Source: Streptomyces minutiscleroticus (GTDB lineage: Bacteria; Actinomycetota; Actinomycetes; Streptomycetales; Streptomycetaceae). From it: 64,000 nucleotides of DNA. The stretch is from the NCBI RefSeq assembly GCF_014650875.1, contig NZ_BMVU01000029.1, forward strand, positions 1 through 64,000, given 5' to 3'. The translations under genes were made by a program, and so were the position numbers. This document shows, piece by piece, positions 1 to 9,114 of the stretch. The notes beneath the pieces were generated by a model that was given only the letters and a program-made list of their open reading frames with translations, had not been told where the DNA came from and ran no database searches. Within the stretch, counting starts at the first letter, position 1; each line of letters starts with the position of its first letter.

Positions 1-5
1 GCACT

Positions 6-29
6 CCCCCTGGCTCTTCGAGCAGGGGG
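6..29. terminator. GC-rich stem-loop at window edge
   Basis: CCCCCT (6-11) pairs with AGGGGG (24-29) around an inner GCTC/GAGC stem (13-16 and 20-23) with a 3-nt loop and one bulged G at 12. It looks like a rho-independent-type hairpin without a T tract, which is usual in Streptomyces. It probably serves a gene left of the window. Confidence 0.45.
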
Positions 30-147
30 GACCCCCACGCCGCGTTGTCGGAGCCACCCGGGTACGCCCGGTACGAGGGTGGTCCTCCGCCTTGCGACGC
101 ACCGCACCGGACGCCGCGAGCCCACGGCAGCCTTTCCGGTCACGGCA

Positions 148-504
148 CTAGCCGTAGACGGCGCCGGTGTACTTCTCGCCCGGGCCCTGGCCCGGCTCGT
201 CCGGCACGAGGGACGCCTCGCGGAAGGCCAGCTGCAGTGACTTCAGGCCGTCGCGCAGCGGGGCCGCGTGGAAGGAGCTGATCTCGGTCGCGCTCGCGTC
301 GAGCAGGCCGGCCAGTGCGTGCACCAGCTTGCGGGCCTCGTCGAGATCCTTGTGCTCGTCGCCCTCCTCGGTCAGCCCCAGCTTCACGGCGGCGGCGCTC
401 ATCAGGTTGACGGCGACCGTCACGATCACCTCGACCGCAGGGACCTCGGCGATGTCGCGGGCCATGGCGGTGAAGTCGGGCGTCTCAGGGGAGGTGTCAC
501 TCAT
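148..504 (-). CDS. DUF1844 family protein
   Basis: 118-residue protein with the DUF1844 pattern: a central helical region (VEVIVTVAVNLMSAAAVKLG, then DLDEARKLVHALAGLL) and an acidic, flexible C-terminus. The biochemical function of the family is unknown. It sits divergently beside infC, as in other Streptomyces. I chose the ATG at 504 rather than an in-frame codon 24 nt upstream because homologues start MSDTSP-like, and because TATCGT (512-517) lies 7 nt before this ATG with no convincing Shine-Dalgarno sequence, which fits a leaderless transcript. Confidence 0.85.
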   Translation of the reverse strand: MSDTSPETPDFTAMARDIAEVPAVEVIVTVAVNLMSAAAVKLGLTEEGDEHKDLDEARKLVHALAGLLDASATEISSFHAAPLRDGLKSLQLAFREASLVPDEPGQGPGEKYTGAVYG

Positions 505-564
505 GCCCCACACGATAGGCCCCGGCACGGGCCCGCCCGGTCGCGGGAGCCCCGCATACCGCGG

Positions 565-594
565 TTAGCACCTGTCCCGCGGAGCTGCTAACCT
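565..594 (+). promoter_or_regulatory. candidate infC operon promoter
   Basis: TTAGCA (565-570), an 18-nt spacer and TAACCT (589-594) resemble a vegetative sigma promoter. Initiation near 601 would give a leader of about 290 nt before the infC start. Similarity is moderate and the assignment is inferred. Confidence 0.4.
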
Positions 595-599
595 TGAGT

Positions 600-892
600 T
601 ACGACCGGTCGGACACGTGTGTGACCGACCCACAAGTGGAGGCTCCGATCTCCCACCTGACCGTCCTCCGGGACGGCGGGTCACCGGTCAGGCGGCCGCC
701 ATCGTTCCGTACGGACGATGGAGCCGCCCGAACAGCGCCCCGCGGGTCACTGCGGCGGTGCTCCGGCGTCTCGGAGTCCCGCCTGTGCACCGTCCGGGGC
801 ATTTTTTCTGCGCCGCGACGGTTGGTCCCAGTGTCATCCAGACATACGCGGCTGTCCCCCAGACAGTCGTGTGGTGCTACCGAGGAGGATCC
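600..892 (+). promoter_or_regulatory. structured infC leader with candidate attenuator
   Basis: This stretch has no gene but strong structure. Stem-loop I spans 691-728 (GGCGGC 691-696 with GCCGCC 723-728, CCATCG 699-704 with CGATGG 716-721). A second structure is closed by GCCCCG (737-742) and CGGGGC (795-800) and holds an inner CTCCG/CGGAG hairpin. It is followed at once by six T residues (802-807), rare in this genome. Hairpin plus U tract 85 nt before the start codon is the layout of a transcription attenuator. IF3-L35-L20 operons are autoregulated through leader RNA in Firmicutes and E. coli; the actinobacterial version here is inferred, not recognised as a known Rfam family. Confidence 0.5.
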
Positions 893-1537
893 ATCAGCGC
901 CGAGCCCCGCATCAACGACCGGATTCGCGTTCCCGAGGTGCGACTTGTCGGTCCCAGCGGCGAGCAGGTCGGGATTGTCCCGCTTGCCAAGGCCCTGGAG
1001 CTTGCGCAGGAGTACGACCTCGACCTGGTCGAGGTCGCGGCGAACGCCCGTCCGCCCGTGTGCAAGCTCATGGACTACGGGAAGTTCAAGTACGAGTCGG
1101 CCATGAAGGCCCGTGAGGCGCGCAAGAACCAGGCGCACACGGTCATCAAGGAGATGAAGCTCCGGCCGAAGATCGACCCGCACGACTACGACACCAAGAA
1201 GGGTCACGTCGTCCGGTTCCTCAAGCAGGGCGACAAGGTCAAGATCACGATCATGTTCCGTGGTCGCGAGCAGTCCCGGCCGGAGCTCGGCTACCGGCTG
1301 CTGCAGCGCCTCGCGGAGGACGTCCAGGACCTCGGTTTCGTCGAGTCGAATCCGAAGCAGGACGGCCGCAACATGATCATGGTTCTCGGTCCGCACAAGA
1401 AGAAGACCGAGGCGATGGCCGAGGCCCGTGAGGCCCAGGCGGCCCGCAAGGCGGATGCGAAGGCCAACCCCGGCCGCTCGCAGAACGCCGCCGATGTCCC
1501 GGTCGAGGAGTCGGCCGAGGCACCCGCCGAGGCCTGA
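893..1537 (+). CDS. infC: translation initiation factor IF-3
   Basis: IF-3 binds the 30S subunit, blocks premature 50S joining and proofreads start-codon selection. The N domain opens with [19 protein letters not shown]; the C domain carries [18 protein letters not shown] and [13 protein letters not shown] basic-acidic tail of about 35 residues (rich in Ala, Lys, Glu) is an actinobacterial extension. Start choice: the strong GAGGAGG (882-888) is placed for the ATC at 893, giving 214 residues; there is no ATG/GTG/TTG at this point. The alternative GTG at 869 would put the Shine-Dalgarno sequence inside the gene and add MWCYRGGS. E. coli infC uses AUU to allow autoregulation, so an AUC start is plausible. 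First gene of infC-rpmI-rplT. Confidence 0.95.
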   Translation: MSAEPRINDRIRVPEVRLVGPSGEQVGIVPLAKALELAQEYDLDLVEVAANARPPVCKLMDYGKFKYESAMKAREARKNQAHTVIKEMKLRPKIDPHDYDTKKGHVVRFLKQGDKVKITIMFRGREQSRPELGYRLLQRLAEDVQDLGFVESNPKQDGRNMIMVLGPHKKKTEAMAEAREAQAARKADAKANPGRSQNAADVPVEESAEAPAEA

Positions 1538-1666
1538 TCCCGGGGCGCGGGTCCAGGAGTCCCTGGACACGGGTCCAGGGATGCAATCGATAGAAGAGCG
1601 ACGCTTCGTTGTGCCCGGTTTCGCGACCGGGCACCGAAGCGCCACCGACGAGGAGAGAACGGCGCC

Positions 1667-1861
1667 ATGCCGAAGAACAAGTCGCACAGCGGTGCCAGCA
1701 AGCGCTTCAAGGTCACCGGCTCCGGCAAGGTGCTCCGTGAGCGCGCCGGCAAGCGCCACCTGCTCGAGCACAAGTCGTCCCGTCTGACGCGTCGCCTCAC
1801 CGGCAACGCCGAGATGGCCCCGGGCGACGCCAAGAAGATCAAGAAGCTTCTCGGCCAGTGA
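1667..1861 (+). CDS. rpmI: 50S ribosomal protein L35
   Basis: 64 residues, standard for bL35. It starts [20 protein letters not shown] and has the lysine/arginine-rich body [16 protein letters not shown] that contacts 23S rRNA. GAGGAGAG lies a good distance before the ATG. It follows infC by 129 nt and precedes rplT by 99 nt, the conserved infC-rpmI-rplT order. Confidence 0.98.
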   Translation: MPKNKSHSGASKRFKVTGSGKVLRERAGKRHLLEHKSSRLTRRLTGNAEMAPGDAKKIKKLLGQ

Positions 1862-1960
1862 GCCCGGGCGCGCCCCATGCGCGCGCCTGATCTCGAACCG
1901 GGACCCAGTCGTTCTCGGGCCGTGTGAGTCCAACCGCGGCCCCGCTACAAGGAGTTAAAA

Positions 1961-2347
1961 GTGGCACGCGTCAAGCGGGCAGTCAACGCCCACAAGAAGC
2001 GCCGGGCGATCCTCGAGCAGGCCTCCGGCTACCGCGGTCAGCGTTCGCGCCTGTACCGCAAGGCCAAGGAGCAGGTCACCCACTCGCTGGTCTACAACTA
2101 CAACGACCGCAAGAAGCGCAAGGGCGACTTCCGGCAGCTGTGGATCCAGCGCATCAACGCCGCTGCCCGCGCCAACGGCATCACCTACAACCGCTTCATC
2201 CAGGGTCTGAAGGCCGCGAACATCGAGGTCGACCGCAAGATCCTGGCCGAGCTGGCCGTCAACGACGCCAACGCGTTCGCCGCGCTCGTCGAGGTCGCGC
2301 AGAAGGCTCTGCCGTCGGACGTCAACGCGCCCAAGGCCGCTGCCTGA
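1961..2347 (+). CDS. rplT: 50S ribosomal protein L20
   Basis: 128 residues, usual length for bL20. The long basic N-terminal helix starts [15 protein letters not shown] and continues [20 protein letters not shown]; the globular C-terminus contains [21 protein letters not shown]20 is needed early in 50S assembly and in several bacteria represses its own operon by binding the leader. AAGGAG precedes the ATG. A 13-bp hairpin 27 nt after the stop closes the operon. Confidence 0.98.
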   Translation: MARVKRAVNAHKKRRAILEQASGYRGQRSRLYRKAKEQVTHSLVYNYNDRKKRKGDFRQLWIQRINAAARANGITYNRFIQGLKAANIEVDRKILAELAVNDANAFAALVEVAQKALPSDVNAPKAAA

Positions 2348-2373
2348 GCATCGCGCAGCACCCGGACGTGAAC

Positions 2374-2404
2374 CGGACCCGCAGGCTTCGGGCCTGCGGG
2401 TCCG
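2374..2404 (+). terminator. rplT terminator hairpin
   Basis: CGGACCCGCAGGC (2374-2386) pairs perfectly with GCCTGCGGGTCCG (2392-2404) around a TTCGG loop. No T tract follows. It marks the end of infC-rpmI-rplT. Confidence 0.8.
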
Positions 2405-2894
2405 CGTGTGTCCGGGCCCTGCCCGGCGGACCGGCCGCCGCGTACCGCCGCGGAACCGGCCCCCACGCGCCGCCGCCCCGGACGGCCCGCCCGGCCGCCG
2501 CCCCGCGTCCGGCGCGACGGCCCGTTCCGGCCCGGCCGGCCGATGCGCGTCCCGCGAGCCCGACCCGGCGGGCCGGGGGCAGGGCATGGCGGGCCGAACC
2601 CCGCCGGTGCGCGGCCGAACCGTCCGGCGCCGCGCCCGGCGGACCCCATGGCCGTACCGGCCGAGCCCGTGTCCGGCCGTCCACGGCGGTACCGGGCGAG
2701 CCCGCGCCCGGCGGCTCTCCGGGCTCGTCCCGGCGGCCGGGCCGATGAGCTGGTGGGAGGCTGGGCGGGGCCGCAACCGGCCACCTCGTGGCCGGGTGCG
2801 GCCGGGGCCACGCCCGGTCGGTCCTCGGCCGTACCGGACGAACCCGTACCGCCCGCCCCTCCCCGCCGTCCACTCCGACCCGAAGGTGCACCGC
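2405..2894 (+). other. 490-nt GC-rich gap without a recognisable gene
   Basis: The frame of the downstream methyltransferase stays open across this stretch, but the translation is low-complexity Pro/Arg/Gly and unlike any family. I read it as noncoding. No clear promoter, hairpin or repeat stands out apart from general C/G-rich imperfect repetition such as CCGGCCG blocks. Confidence 0.4.
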
Positions 2895-3752
2895 ATGACC
2901 GCCGCCCCCGAACCGATCTCCCCGCGTTCGTCGCGCGTGTCCGCCGCGCGGCGGCTGGCGAAGCGGAACTTCCGGGGGAAGGAACGGCTGTTCCTGGCCG
3001 AGGGGCCGCAGGCCGTGCGGGAGGCGGCCGGGCACCGCGCCCACGGCGCCGCGACGCTCGCCGAGCTGTTCGCGACCGCGGAGGCCGCCGAGCGGTACGC
3101 CGACATCGTCGCCGCCGCCCGGGACGCGGGGGCCCGCGTCCACCTCGCCTCCGAGGAGGTGATCGCCGACATCTCCACCACCGTCACCCCGCAGGGCCTC
3201 GTCGGCGTCTGCCGCTTCCTGGACACCCCCTTCGAGGACGTCCTGCGCGCGCGGCCGCGCCTGGTCGCCGTCCTCGCGCACGTCCGCGACCCCGGCAACG
3301 CCGGCACGGTGCTGCGCTGCGCCGACGCCGCGGGCGCCGACGCCGTCGTCCTCACCGACGCCTCCGTCGACCTCTACAACCCCAAGGCCGTGCGCGCCTC
3401 CGTCGGCTCGCTGTTCCACCTGCCGGTCGCCGTCGGCGTCCCCGTGGAGCAGGCGGTCCGGGGGCTGCGGGACGCCGGGGTGCGGGTCCTGGCCGCCGAC
3501 GGGGCGGGGGAGCAGGACCTCGACGACGAGCTGGACCGGGGCACCATGGGCACCCCCACCGCCTGGGTCTTCGGCAACGAGGCATGGGGTCTGCCGGAGG
3601 AGACGCGGGCCCTCGCGGACGCCGTCGTACGGGTCCCGATCCACGGAAAGGCGGAGAGCCTGAACCTCGCGACGGCCGCCGCCGTATGTCTCTACGCGTC
3701 GGCCCGCGCCCAGCGCGGCTCCGGAGGGTGCCGTTCCGTCACTTCCGGCTAG
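2895..3752 (+). CDS. SpoU/TrmH-family RNA 2'-O-methyltransferase
   Basis: 285 residues. A short N-terminal substrate-binding domain (residues ~15-95, RRLAKRNFRGKERLFLAEG) is followed by a SPOUT knot domain. The three SpoU motifs are present: DPGNAGTVLRCADAAGAD (motif 1, conserved Asn and Arg), FGNEAWGLPEE (motif 2) and VRVPIHGKAESLNLATAAAV (motif 3). The enzyme transfers methyl from S-adenosylmethionine to a ribose 2'-OH of rRNA or tRNA; the exact nucleotide cannot be read from sequence. The ATG at 2895 is chosen because homology begins there; the open frame extends upstream only as low-complexity residues. It lies between rplT and the kinase on the same strand. Confidence 0.88.
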   Translation: MTAAPEPISPRSSRVSAARRLAKRNFRGKERLFLAEGPQAVREAAGHRAHGAATLAELFATAEAAERYADIVAAARDAGARVHLASEEVIADISTTVTPQGLVGVCRFLDTPFEDVLRARPRLVAVLAHVRDPGNAGTVLRCADAAGADAVVLTDASVDLYNPKAVRASVGSLFHLPVAVGVPVEQAVRGLRDAGVRVLAADGAGEQDLDDELDRGTMGTPTAWVFGNEAWGLPEETRALADAVVRVPIHGKAESLNLATAAAVCLYASARAQRGSGGCRSVTSG

Positions 3753-3857
3753 TAGGGTGACGGGCTCGGGGATCCTCCCGGGCGCCCGCCCGGCCCGAGC
3801 GGGGAGGCCCGTGCGCAGGGAGGCCCCCCGACGCCGGAGGAGAGGTGGGGTGCGGGG

Positions 3858-4994
3858 ATGAGTGTCGGCACCAGCAGACCGCTGAAGACGCGGGACGCGC
3901 GGCGGCCGCCCGCGCCCCGGCACGGCGACCTCGCCGAGCTCGGCCTCTGCCCGGACGACCTGCCCGACGGCCTGGTGATCGCCGACGAGCACGGCCGCGT
4001 GGTCTGCTTCAACGCCGCGGCCGCCCGTATCACCGCCCTGCCCGCCGAGCGGGCGCTCGGCAGCGCGCTGGAGCACGCCCTGCCGCTGGAGGACCTGGAG
4101 GGCCGCCGCTGGTGGCAGCTGACCGACCCGTACCGCGGGCTGGCCATCCGGGTCGGCCAGCCCGAGCGCAACCTGCTGCTGCCCGGCGGCCGCGAGGTGC
4201 TGGTCTCGGCGCGCTACGTGCGCGACGAGCCCACCGGGCCGGTCCGCCGCGTGATCGTCTGCCTGCGTGACACCGAGGCGCGCCGCCGCACCGAGCGCAG
4301 CCACGCCGAGCTGATCGCCACGGTCGCCCACGAGCTGCGCTCCCCGCTGACCTCGGTGAAGGGCTTCACGGCCACGCTCCTCGCCAAGTGGGAGCGGTTC
4401 ACCGACGACCAGAAGAAGCTGATGCTGGAGACCGTCGACGCCGACGCCAACCGCGTCACCCGGCTGATCGCCGAGCTCCTCGACATCTCCCGCATCGACT
4501 CCGGGCGCCTGGAGGTACGCCGCCAGCCCGTCGACATCGGGGCCGCGGTCGGCCGCCACATCCAGGCGTACGTCGCCTCCGGGCAGTCCGCCGACCGGTT
4601 CCTGCTGCGCATCGGGCACCCGCTGCCCGAGCTGTGGGCCGACCCCGACAAGATCGACCAGGTGCTCAGCAACCTGCTGGAAAATGCGGTGCGGCACGGC
4701 GAGGGAACCGTCACCATCGACATCGAGCCCTCGGCCTCCCCGCGCGAGCGGGAGGAGGCCGCCACGTCGGTCACGGTGAGCGACGAGGGACCCGGCATCC
4801 CGGAGGAGTCCATGAACCGCGTCTTCACCCGCTTCTGGCGGGGCAGCAAGCGCGGCGGCACCGGCCTCGGGCTCTACATCGTCAAGGGCATCGTCGAGGC
4901 CCACGGCGGCACCATCACGGTCGGGCGCGCCCCCGGCGGCGGCGCCCAGTTCCGATTTACGTTGCCCGTGGGCACCCCGGCCCATCTGCTGTAG
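3858..4994 (+). CDS. PAS-domain sensor histidine kinase (orphan)
   Basis: 378 residues, no transmembrane segment, so a cytoplasmic sensor. A PAS-like domain (residues ~30-130, DGLVIADEHGRVVCFNAAAA) is followed by a HisKA dimerisation domain with phospho-acceptor His158 in VAHELRSPLTSVKGF. A HATPase_c domain follows, with N box NLLENAVRHG, G1 box DEGPGIP and G2 box GTGLGLYIVKG. All catalytic elements are intact. No response regulator is encoded nearby, so the partner is unknown. GAGGAGAGG precedes the ATG. A small hairpin (5034-5051) follows before pheS. Confidence 0.92.
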   Translation: MSVGTSRPLKTRDARRPPAPRHGDLAELGLCPDDLPDGLVIADEHGRVVCFNAAAARITALPAERALGSALEHALPLEDLEGRRWWQLTDPYRGLAIRVGQPERNLLLPGGREVLVSARYVRDEPTGPVRRVIVCLRDTEARRRTERSHAELIATVAHELRSPLTSVKGFTATLLAKWERFTDDQKKLMLETVDADANRVTRLIAELLDISRIDSGRLEVRRQPVDIGAAVGRHIQAYVASGQSADRFLLRIGHPLPELWADPDKIDQVLSNLLENAVRHGEGTVTIDIEPSASPREREEAATSVTVSDEGPGIPEESMNRVFTRFWRGSKRGGTGLGLYIVKGIVEAHGGTITVGRAPGGGAQFRFTLPVGTPAHLL

Positions 4995-5033
4995 CGCAGG
5001 CCGGTCCGCCCACGGGCGCCTCACGCCGCCGCG

Positions 5034-5051
5034 CCGGTCCCCGCGGACCGG
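5034..5051 (+). terminator. short hairpin after the histidine kinase
   Basis: CCGGTCC (5034-5040) and GGACCGG (5045-5051) pair around CCGC. It is short and has no T tract, so it is a weak terminator candidate between the kinase and the pheS promoter region. TAGACT at 5079-5084 may be the pheS -10 element. Confidence 0.45.
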
Positions 5052-5176
5052 TCGTCCGGGCGACGCCCGCACCCCCGTTAGACTCGGCCTTTGGCACCTT
5101 TGCGTCCTGAGCCGGACGACGCGCCCATGCGTCGCGACGGGGACCTCCAGCCAGCCAACCGGAAGCACGGGAAGAG

Positions 5177-6304
5177 ATGTCGGCACCGAATAAGTCGTAC
5201 GACCCTGTTGAGGTCGAGGCCTTGAAACCGGAAGAGATCGAGCGCATGCGGGACGAGGCGCTCGCCGCCTTCGCGGCCGCGGACTCTCTCGAAGCGCTCC
5301 AGGAGGCCAAGGTCGCCCACACCGGCGGCACCTCGCCGCTGGCCCTGGCCAACCGGGAGATCGGCGCGCTGCCCCCGCACGCCAAGGCCGACGCCGGCAA
5401 GCGCGTGGGCCAGGCCCGCGGCGCCGTGAACAAGGGCCTCGCCGCCCGCCAGGCCGAGCTGGAGGCCGAGCGCGACGCGCGCGTCCTGGTCGAGGAGGCC
5501 GTGGACGTCACGCTGCCCTACGACCGCGTCCCCGCCGGCGCCCGGCACCCGCTGACCACCATGATGGAGCGGGTCGCGGACGTCTTCGTCTCCATGGGCT
5601 ACGAGATCGCCGAGGGCCCCGAGGCCGAGGCGGAGTGGTTCAACTTCGACGCCCTGAACTTCACCCCGGACCACCCGGCCCGGCAGATGCAGGACACCTT
5701 CTTCGTCCAGGGCCCGAAGGGCGCCCGGGGCGAGGAGTCCGGCGTCGTGCTGCGCACGCACACCTCCCCGGTGCAGGCCCGCGCCCTGCTCGACCGCGAG
5801 CCGCCCGTCTACGTGGTGTGCCCCGGCCGGGTGTACCGCACCGACGAGCTCGACGCCACGCACACCCCGGTCTTCCACCAGATCGAGCTGCTGGCCGTCG
5901 ACGAGGGCCTGACCATGGCCGACCTGAAGGGCACGCTCGACCACATGGTCCGCGCGCTCTTCGGCGAGGACATGAAGACCCGGCTGCGCCCGAACTACTT
6001 CCCCTTCACCGAGCCGTCCGCCGAGATGGACATGCTCTGCTACGTCTGCAGGGGCGAGTCCGTCGGCGACCCCGACCGCCCCTGCCGCACGTGCTCCAGC
6101 GAGGGCTGGATCGAGCTCGGCGGCTGCGGCATGGTCAACCCGCGGGTGCTGACCGCCTGCGGCGTCGACCCCGAGAAGTACAGCGGATTCGCCTTCGGGT
6201 TCGGCATCGAGCGGATGCTGATGTTCCGCCACAACGTCGAAGACATGCGAGACATGGTCGAGGGTGACGTCCGGTTCACCCGGCCGTTCGGGATGGAGAT
6301 CTGA
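5177..6304 (+). CDS. pheS: phenylalanine--tRNA ligase alpha subunit
   Basis: 375 residues, the catalytic subunit of the alpha2-beta2 class II synthetase that charges tRNA-Phe. An N-terminal helical tRNA-binding part (residues 1-100) precedes the class II core. Visible are the motif-2 strand ([19 protein letters not shown]), the Phe-binding region with FTEPSAEMD and motif 3 ([16 protein letters not shown]). The pheT start codon overlaps its stop by 1 nt, so the two subunits are translationally coupled. I see no T-box-like leader in the 180 nt upstream. Confidence 0.97.
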   Translation: MSAPNKSYDPVEVEALKPEEIERMRDEALAAFAAADSLEALQEAKVAHTGGTSPLALANREIGALPPHAKADAGKRVGQARGAVNKGLAARQAELEAERDARVLVEEAVDVTLPYDRVPAGARHPLTTMMERVADVFVSMGYEIAEGPEAEAEWFNFDALNFTPDHPARQMQDTFFVQGPKGARGEESGVVLRTHTSPVQARALLDREPPVYVVCPGRVYRTDELDATHTPVFHQIELLAVDEGLTMADLKGTLDHMVRALFGEDMKTRLRPNYFPFTEPSAEMDMLCYVCRGESVGDPDRPCRTCSSEGWIELGGCGMVNPRVLTACGVDPEKYSGFAFGFGIERMLMFRHNVEDMRDMVEGDVRFTRPFGMEI

Positions 6305-8817
6305 TGCGGGTCCCGCTTTCTTGGCTGCGGGAGTACGTCGACCTGCCGGCGACTCAGACCGGGCGCGACGTCCAGGCCAAGCTCATTTCGGCCGGTCTGG
6401 AGGTCGAGACCGTCGAACAGCTCGGCGCCGACCTCAAGGGCCCGCTGGTCGTCGGCCAGGTGCTGACCATCGAGGAGCTGGAGGGCTTCAAGAAGCCGAT
6501 CCGCTTCTGCACCGTCGACGTCGGCACCGCCAACGGCACCGGTGAGCCCCAGGAGATCGTCTGCGGCGCCCGCAACTTCGCGGTCGGCGACAAGGTCGTC
6601 GTGGTCCTCCCGGGCGCCGTGCTGCCCGGCGGCTTCGCGATCTCCGCGCGCAAGACCTACGGCAAGGTCTCGCACGGCATGATCTGCTCCAGCGACGAGC
6701 TGGGCATGGGCGACGACGGCACCAAGGGCATCATCGTGCTGCCGCCGGAGTACGAGCCCGGCACCGACGCGATCGAGCTCCTCGAGCTCGTCGACGAGGT
6801 CCTCGACATCGCCGTCACCCCGGACCGGGGCTACTGCCTGTCGCTGCGCGGCGTGGCCCGCGAGACCGCCATCGCCTACGGCCTGCCGCTGCGCGACCCG
6901 GCGCTGCTGGACGTGCCGGCGCCGAACCCGTACGGCTACCCGGTGCAGGTCTCCGAGCCGCTGGCCTGCGACCGCTTCACGGCCCGCGTGGTCACCGGGC
7001 TGCGGCCCGAGGCGCGCTCCCCGATCTGGCTGCAGCGCCGCCTGCAGAAGGCCGGCATGCGCGCCGTCTCGCTCGCCGTCGACGTCACCAACTACGTGAT
7101 GCTGGAGCTCGGCCAGCCCCTGCACGCGTACGACCGCTCCCGGCTCCAGGGCGCGATCGGAGTGCGCCGGGCCGGGCAGGGCGAGAAGCTCACCACCCTC
7201 GACGGGGTCGAGCGCGTGCTCGACGCCGAGGACCTGGTGATCACCGACGAGCGCGGGCCCATCGGCCTCGCGGGCGTCATGGGCGGTGCCGACACCGAGA
7301 TCGCGGACCACGGTGAGGAGACCGCGACCACCGACGTGGTGATCGAGGCCGCGCACTTCGACGCGGTCTCCGTGGCCCGCACGGCCCGCCGCCACAAGCT
7401 GTCCTCCGAGGCGTCCCGCCGCTTCGAGCGCGGCGTCGACCCGCTGGCCGCCTCCGCCGCGGCCCAGCGCACCGTCGACCTGCTCGTGCTCCTCGCGGGC
7501 GGCACCGCCGACGCCGGCGTCACCGAGGTCATCGCGCCCTCCGCGCCGCGCACGATCACCGTCCCGGCGGACCACCCGGACAGGGTCGCGGGCGTCGCGT
7601 ACGGCCGCGAGACCGTCGTGCGCCGGCTCCAGGAGATCGGCTGCGACGTCTACGGGCAGGACGAGCTGATCGTCACCGTCCCGTCCTGGCGGCCCGACCT
7701 GACCGACCCGAACGACCTGGCCGAGGAGGTCATCCGGCTGGAGGGCTACGAGAACCTGCCCTCCACGCTGCCCAAGCCGCCCGCCGGCCGCGGGCTGACC
7801 GCCCGCCAGCGGCTGCACCGCCGCGTCGGCCGCGCGCTGGCCGGCGCCGGGTACGTCGAGACGCCGACCTACCCGTTCCTGGGCGAGCAGGTCCTCGACC
7901 AGCTCGGCCTGGCCGCCGACGACCCGGCCCGCCGGGTCGTGAAGCTGGTCAACCCGCTCTCCGACGAGGAGCCGGGCCTCCGTACGACGCTGCTGCCGGG
8001 CCTGCTCGGCGCGCTGCGCCGCAACGACGGCCGGGGCAGCCACGACCTGGCGCTGTTCGAGACCGGGCTCGTCTTCCGGGCCCGGGGCGAGGCACGCGTC
8101 GCCGGCCGGCTGCCCGTGGACCGCCGGCCCACCGACGAGGAGCTCGCGTCGCTGACCGCGGCGCTGCCCGAGCAGCCCCGGCACGCCGCCGTCGTCCTGA
8201 CGGGCGCCCGCGAGCAGGCCGGCTGGTGGGGCAAGGGCCACCCGGAGACCTGGGCCGACGCCGTCGAGGCGGCGCGCGTCGTCGCCCGCGAGGCGGGGAC
8301 GCCGCTGACGGTGCGCAAGGGCCAGTACGGTCCGTGGCACCCCGGCCGGTGCGCCGAACTCGTCGTGACGGCCGGCGGCACCGAGCGCGTCGTCGGCCAC
8401 GCGGGCGAGCTGCACCCCGGCGTGCTCAAGACGCTGGGCCTGCCCGCGCGCACCTCCGCCATGGAGCTCGACCTGGACGCGCTGGAGGAGGCGAGCGCCG
8501 GACTGCCCAGGGCGCCGCGCATCTCCACCTTCCCGGTCGCCACCCAGGACGTCGCGCTGGTCGTCGACGCGTCCGTCCCGCACGCCGGGGTGGAGGCCGC
8601 GCTGCGCGAGGGCGCGGGTGAACTGCTGGAGTCGATCCGGCTGTTCGACGTCTACGAGAACGCGGAGCAGCTCGGTGAGGGCCAAAAGTCGCTGGCGTAC
8701 GCGCTGCGCTTCCGCGCCCCCGACCGCACGCTGACCGTCGAGGAGGCCACCGCGGCCCGCGACGCGGCCGTCGCCGTGGCGGCCGAGCGCACCGGGGCGG
8801 TGCTGCGCGGAGCCTGA
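6304..8817 (+). CDS. pheT: phenylalanine--tRNA ligase beta subunit
   Basis: 837 residues, full family length. Order: N-terminal [19 protein letters not shown]-type OB fold (residues ~40-150), B3/B4 editing domain (around [16 protein letters not shown] and the catalytic-like core), B5 domain ([24 protein letters not shown] near 460) and a C-terminal ferredoxin-like anticodon-binding domain (from about 740, [16 protein letters not shown]). The B domains edit mischarged Tyr. The TGATG junction with pheS couples translation. Confidence 0.97.
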   Translation: MRVPLSWLREYVDLPATQTGRDVQAKLISAGLEVETVEQLGADLKGPLVVGQVLTIEELEGFKKPIRFCTVDVGTANGTGEPQEIVCGARNFAVGDKVVVVLPGAVLPGGFAISARKTYGKVSHGMICSSDELGMGDDGTKGIIVLPPEYEPGTDAIELLELVDEVLDIAVTPDRGYCLSLRGVARETAIAYGLPLRDPALLDVPAPNPYGYPVQVSEPLACDRFTARVVTGLRPEARSPIWLQRRLQKAGMRAVSLAVDVTNYVMLELGQPLHAYDRSRLQGAIGVRRAGQGEKLTTLDGVERVLDAEDLVITDERGPIGLAGVMGGADTEIADHGEETATTDVVIEAAHFDAVSVARTARRHKLSSEASRRFERGVDPLAASAAAQRTVDLLVLLAGGTADAGVTEVIAPSAPRTITVPADHPDRVAGVAYGRETVVRRLQEIGCDVYGQDELIVTVPSWRPDLTDPNDLAEEVIRLEGYENLPSTLPKPPAGRGLTARQRLHRRVGRALAGAGYVETPTYPFLGEQVLDQLGLAADDPARRVVKLVNPLSDEEPGLRTTLLPGLLGALRRNDGRGSHDLALFETGLVFRARGEARVAGRLPVDRRPTDEELASLTAALPEQPRHAAVVLTGAREQAGWWGKGHPETWADAVEAARVVAREAGTPLTVRKGQYGPWHPGRCAELVVTAGGTERVVGHAGELHPGVLKTLGLPARTSAMELDLDALEEASAGLPRAPRISTFPVATQDVALVVDASVPHAGVEAALREGAGELLESIRLFDVYENAEQLGEGQKSLAYALRFRAPDRTLTVEEATAARDAAVAVAAERTGAVLRGA

Positions 8818-8852
8818 CGCGACCGGGGCCGCGTGCCCCGCGAGGTCCCGAC

Positions 8853-8914
8853 CGAGGGGCGCATCCGGACCGCCGGGTGCGCCCCTCGTGGCCGTCCGGA
8901 CGGCCACGAGGGGC
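8853..8914 (+). terminator. two overlapping, mutually exclusive hairpins after pheT
   Basis: Hairpin A pairs 8853-8868 with 8873-8888 (one G-U pair). Hairpin B is a perfect 34-nt palindrome, 8881-8897 with 8898-8914. Both need bases 8881-8888, so only one can form at a time. The simplest role is a strong pheT terminator 36 nt after the stop codon. Confidence 0.7.
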
Positions 8915-9114
8915 GGTCCTCGAAAGGCCCTGCCCGGGCGGCCACGGCGCGGGGAGGGCTCGTACGGACGTACGGCGGCACGGTGATCGCCCGCTCACTC
9001 CTTCGGGTGGCACGTCGGGACGATCCCGCCCGGCCGGGGCACCCGGTCGAAAGAATCGGTCCCGGTCCTCGTGGGGCCGATCTGTGCTACCGGGCCTATT
9101 GGGGGGCCAACGGC

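Noticed and set aside
2406-2894. N-terminal extension of the first SpoU methyltransferase
   Set aside because: The frame is open, but the 163 residues are Pro/Arg-rich noise and follow directly on the rplT terminator.
4995-5176. T-box or Phe-rich leader peptide before pheST
   Set aside because: No T-box consensus and no short ORF rich in Phe codons; only a small hairpin.
6040-8907. Long minus-strand open frame opposite pheT
   Set aside because: Shadow of pheT codon bias; no domain, no ribosome site.
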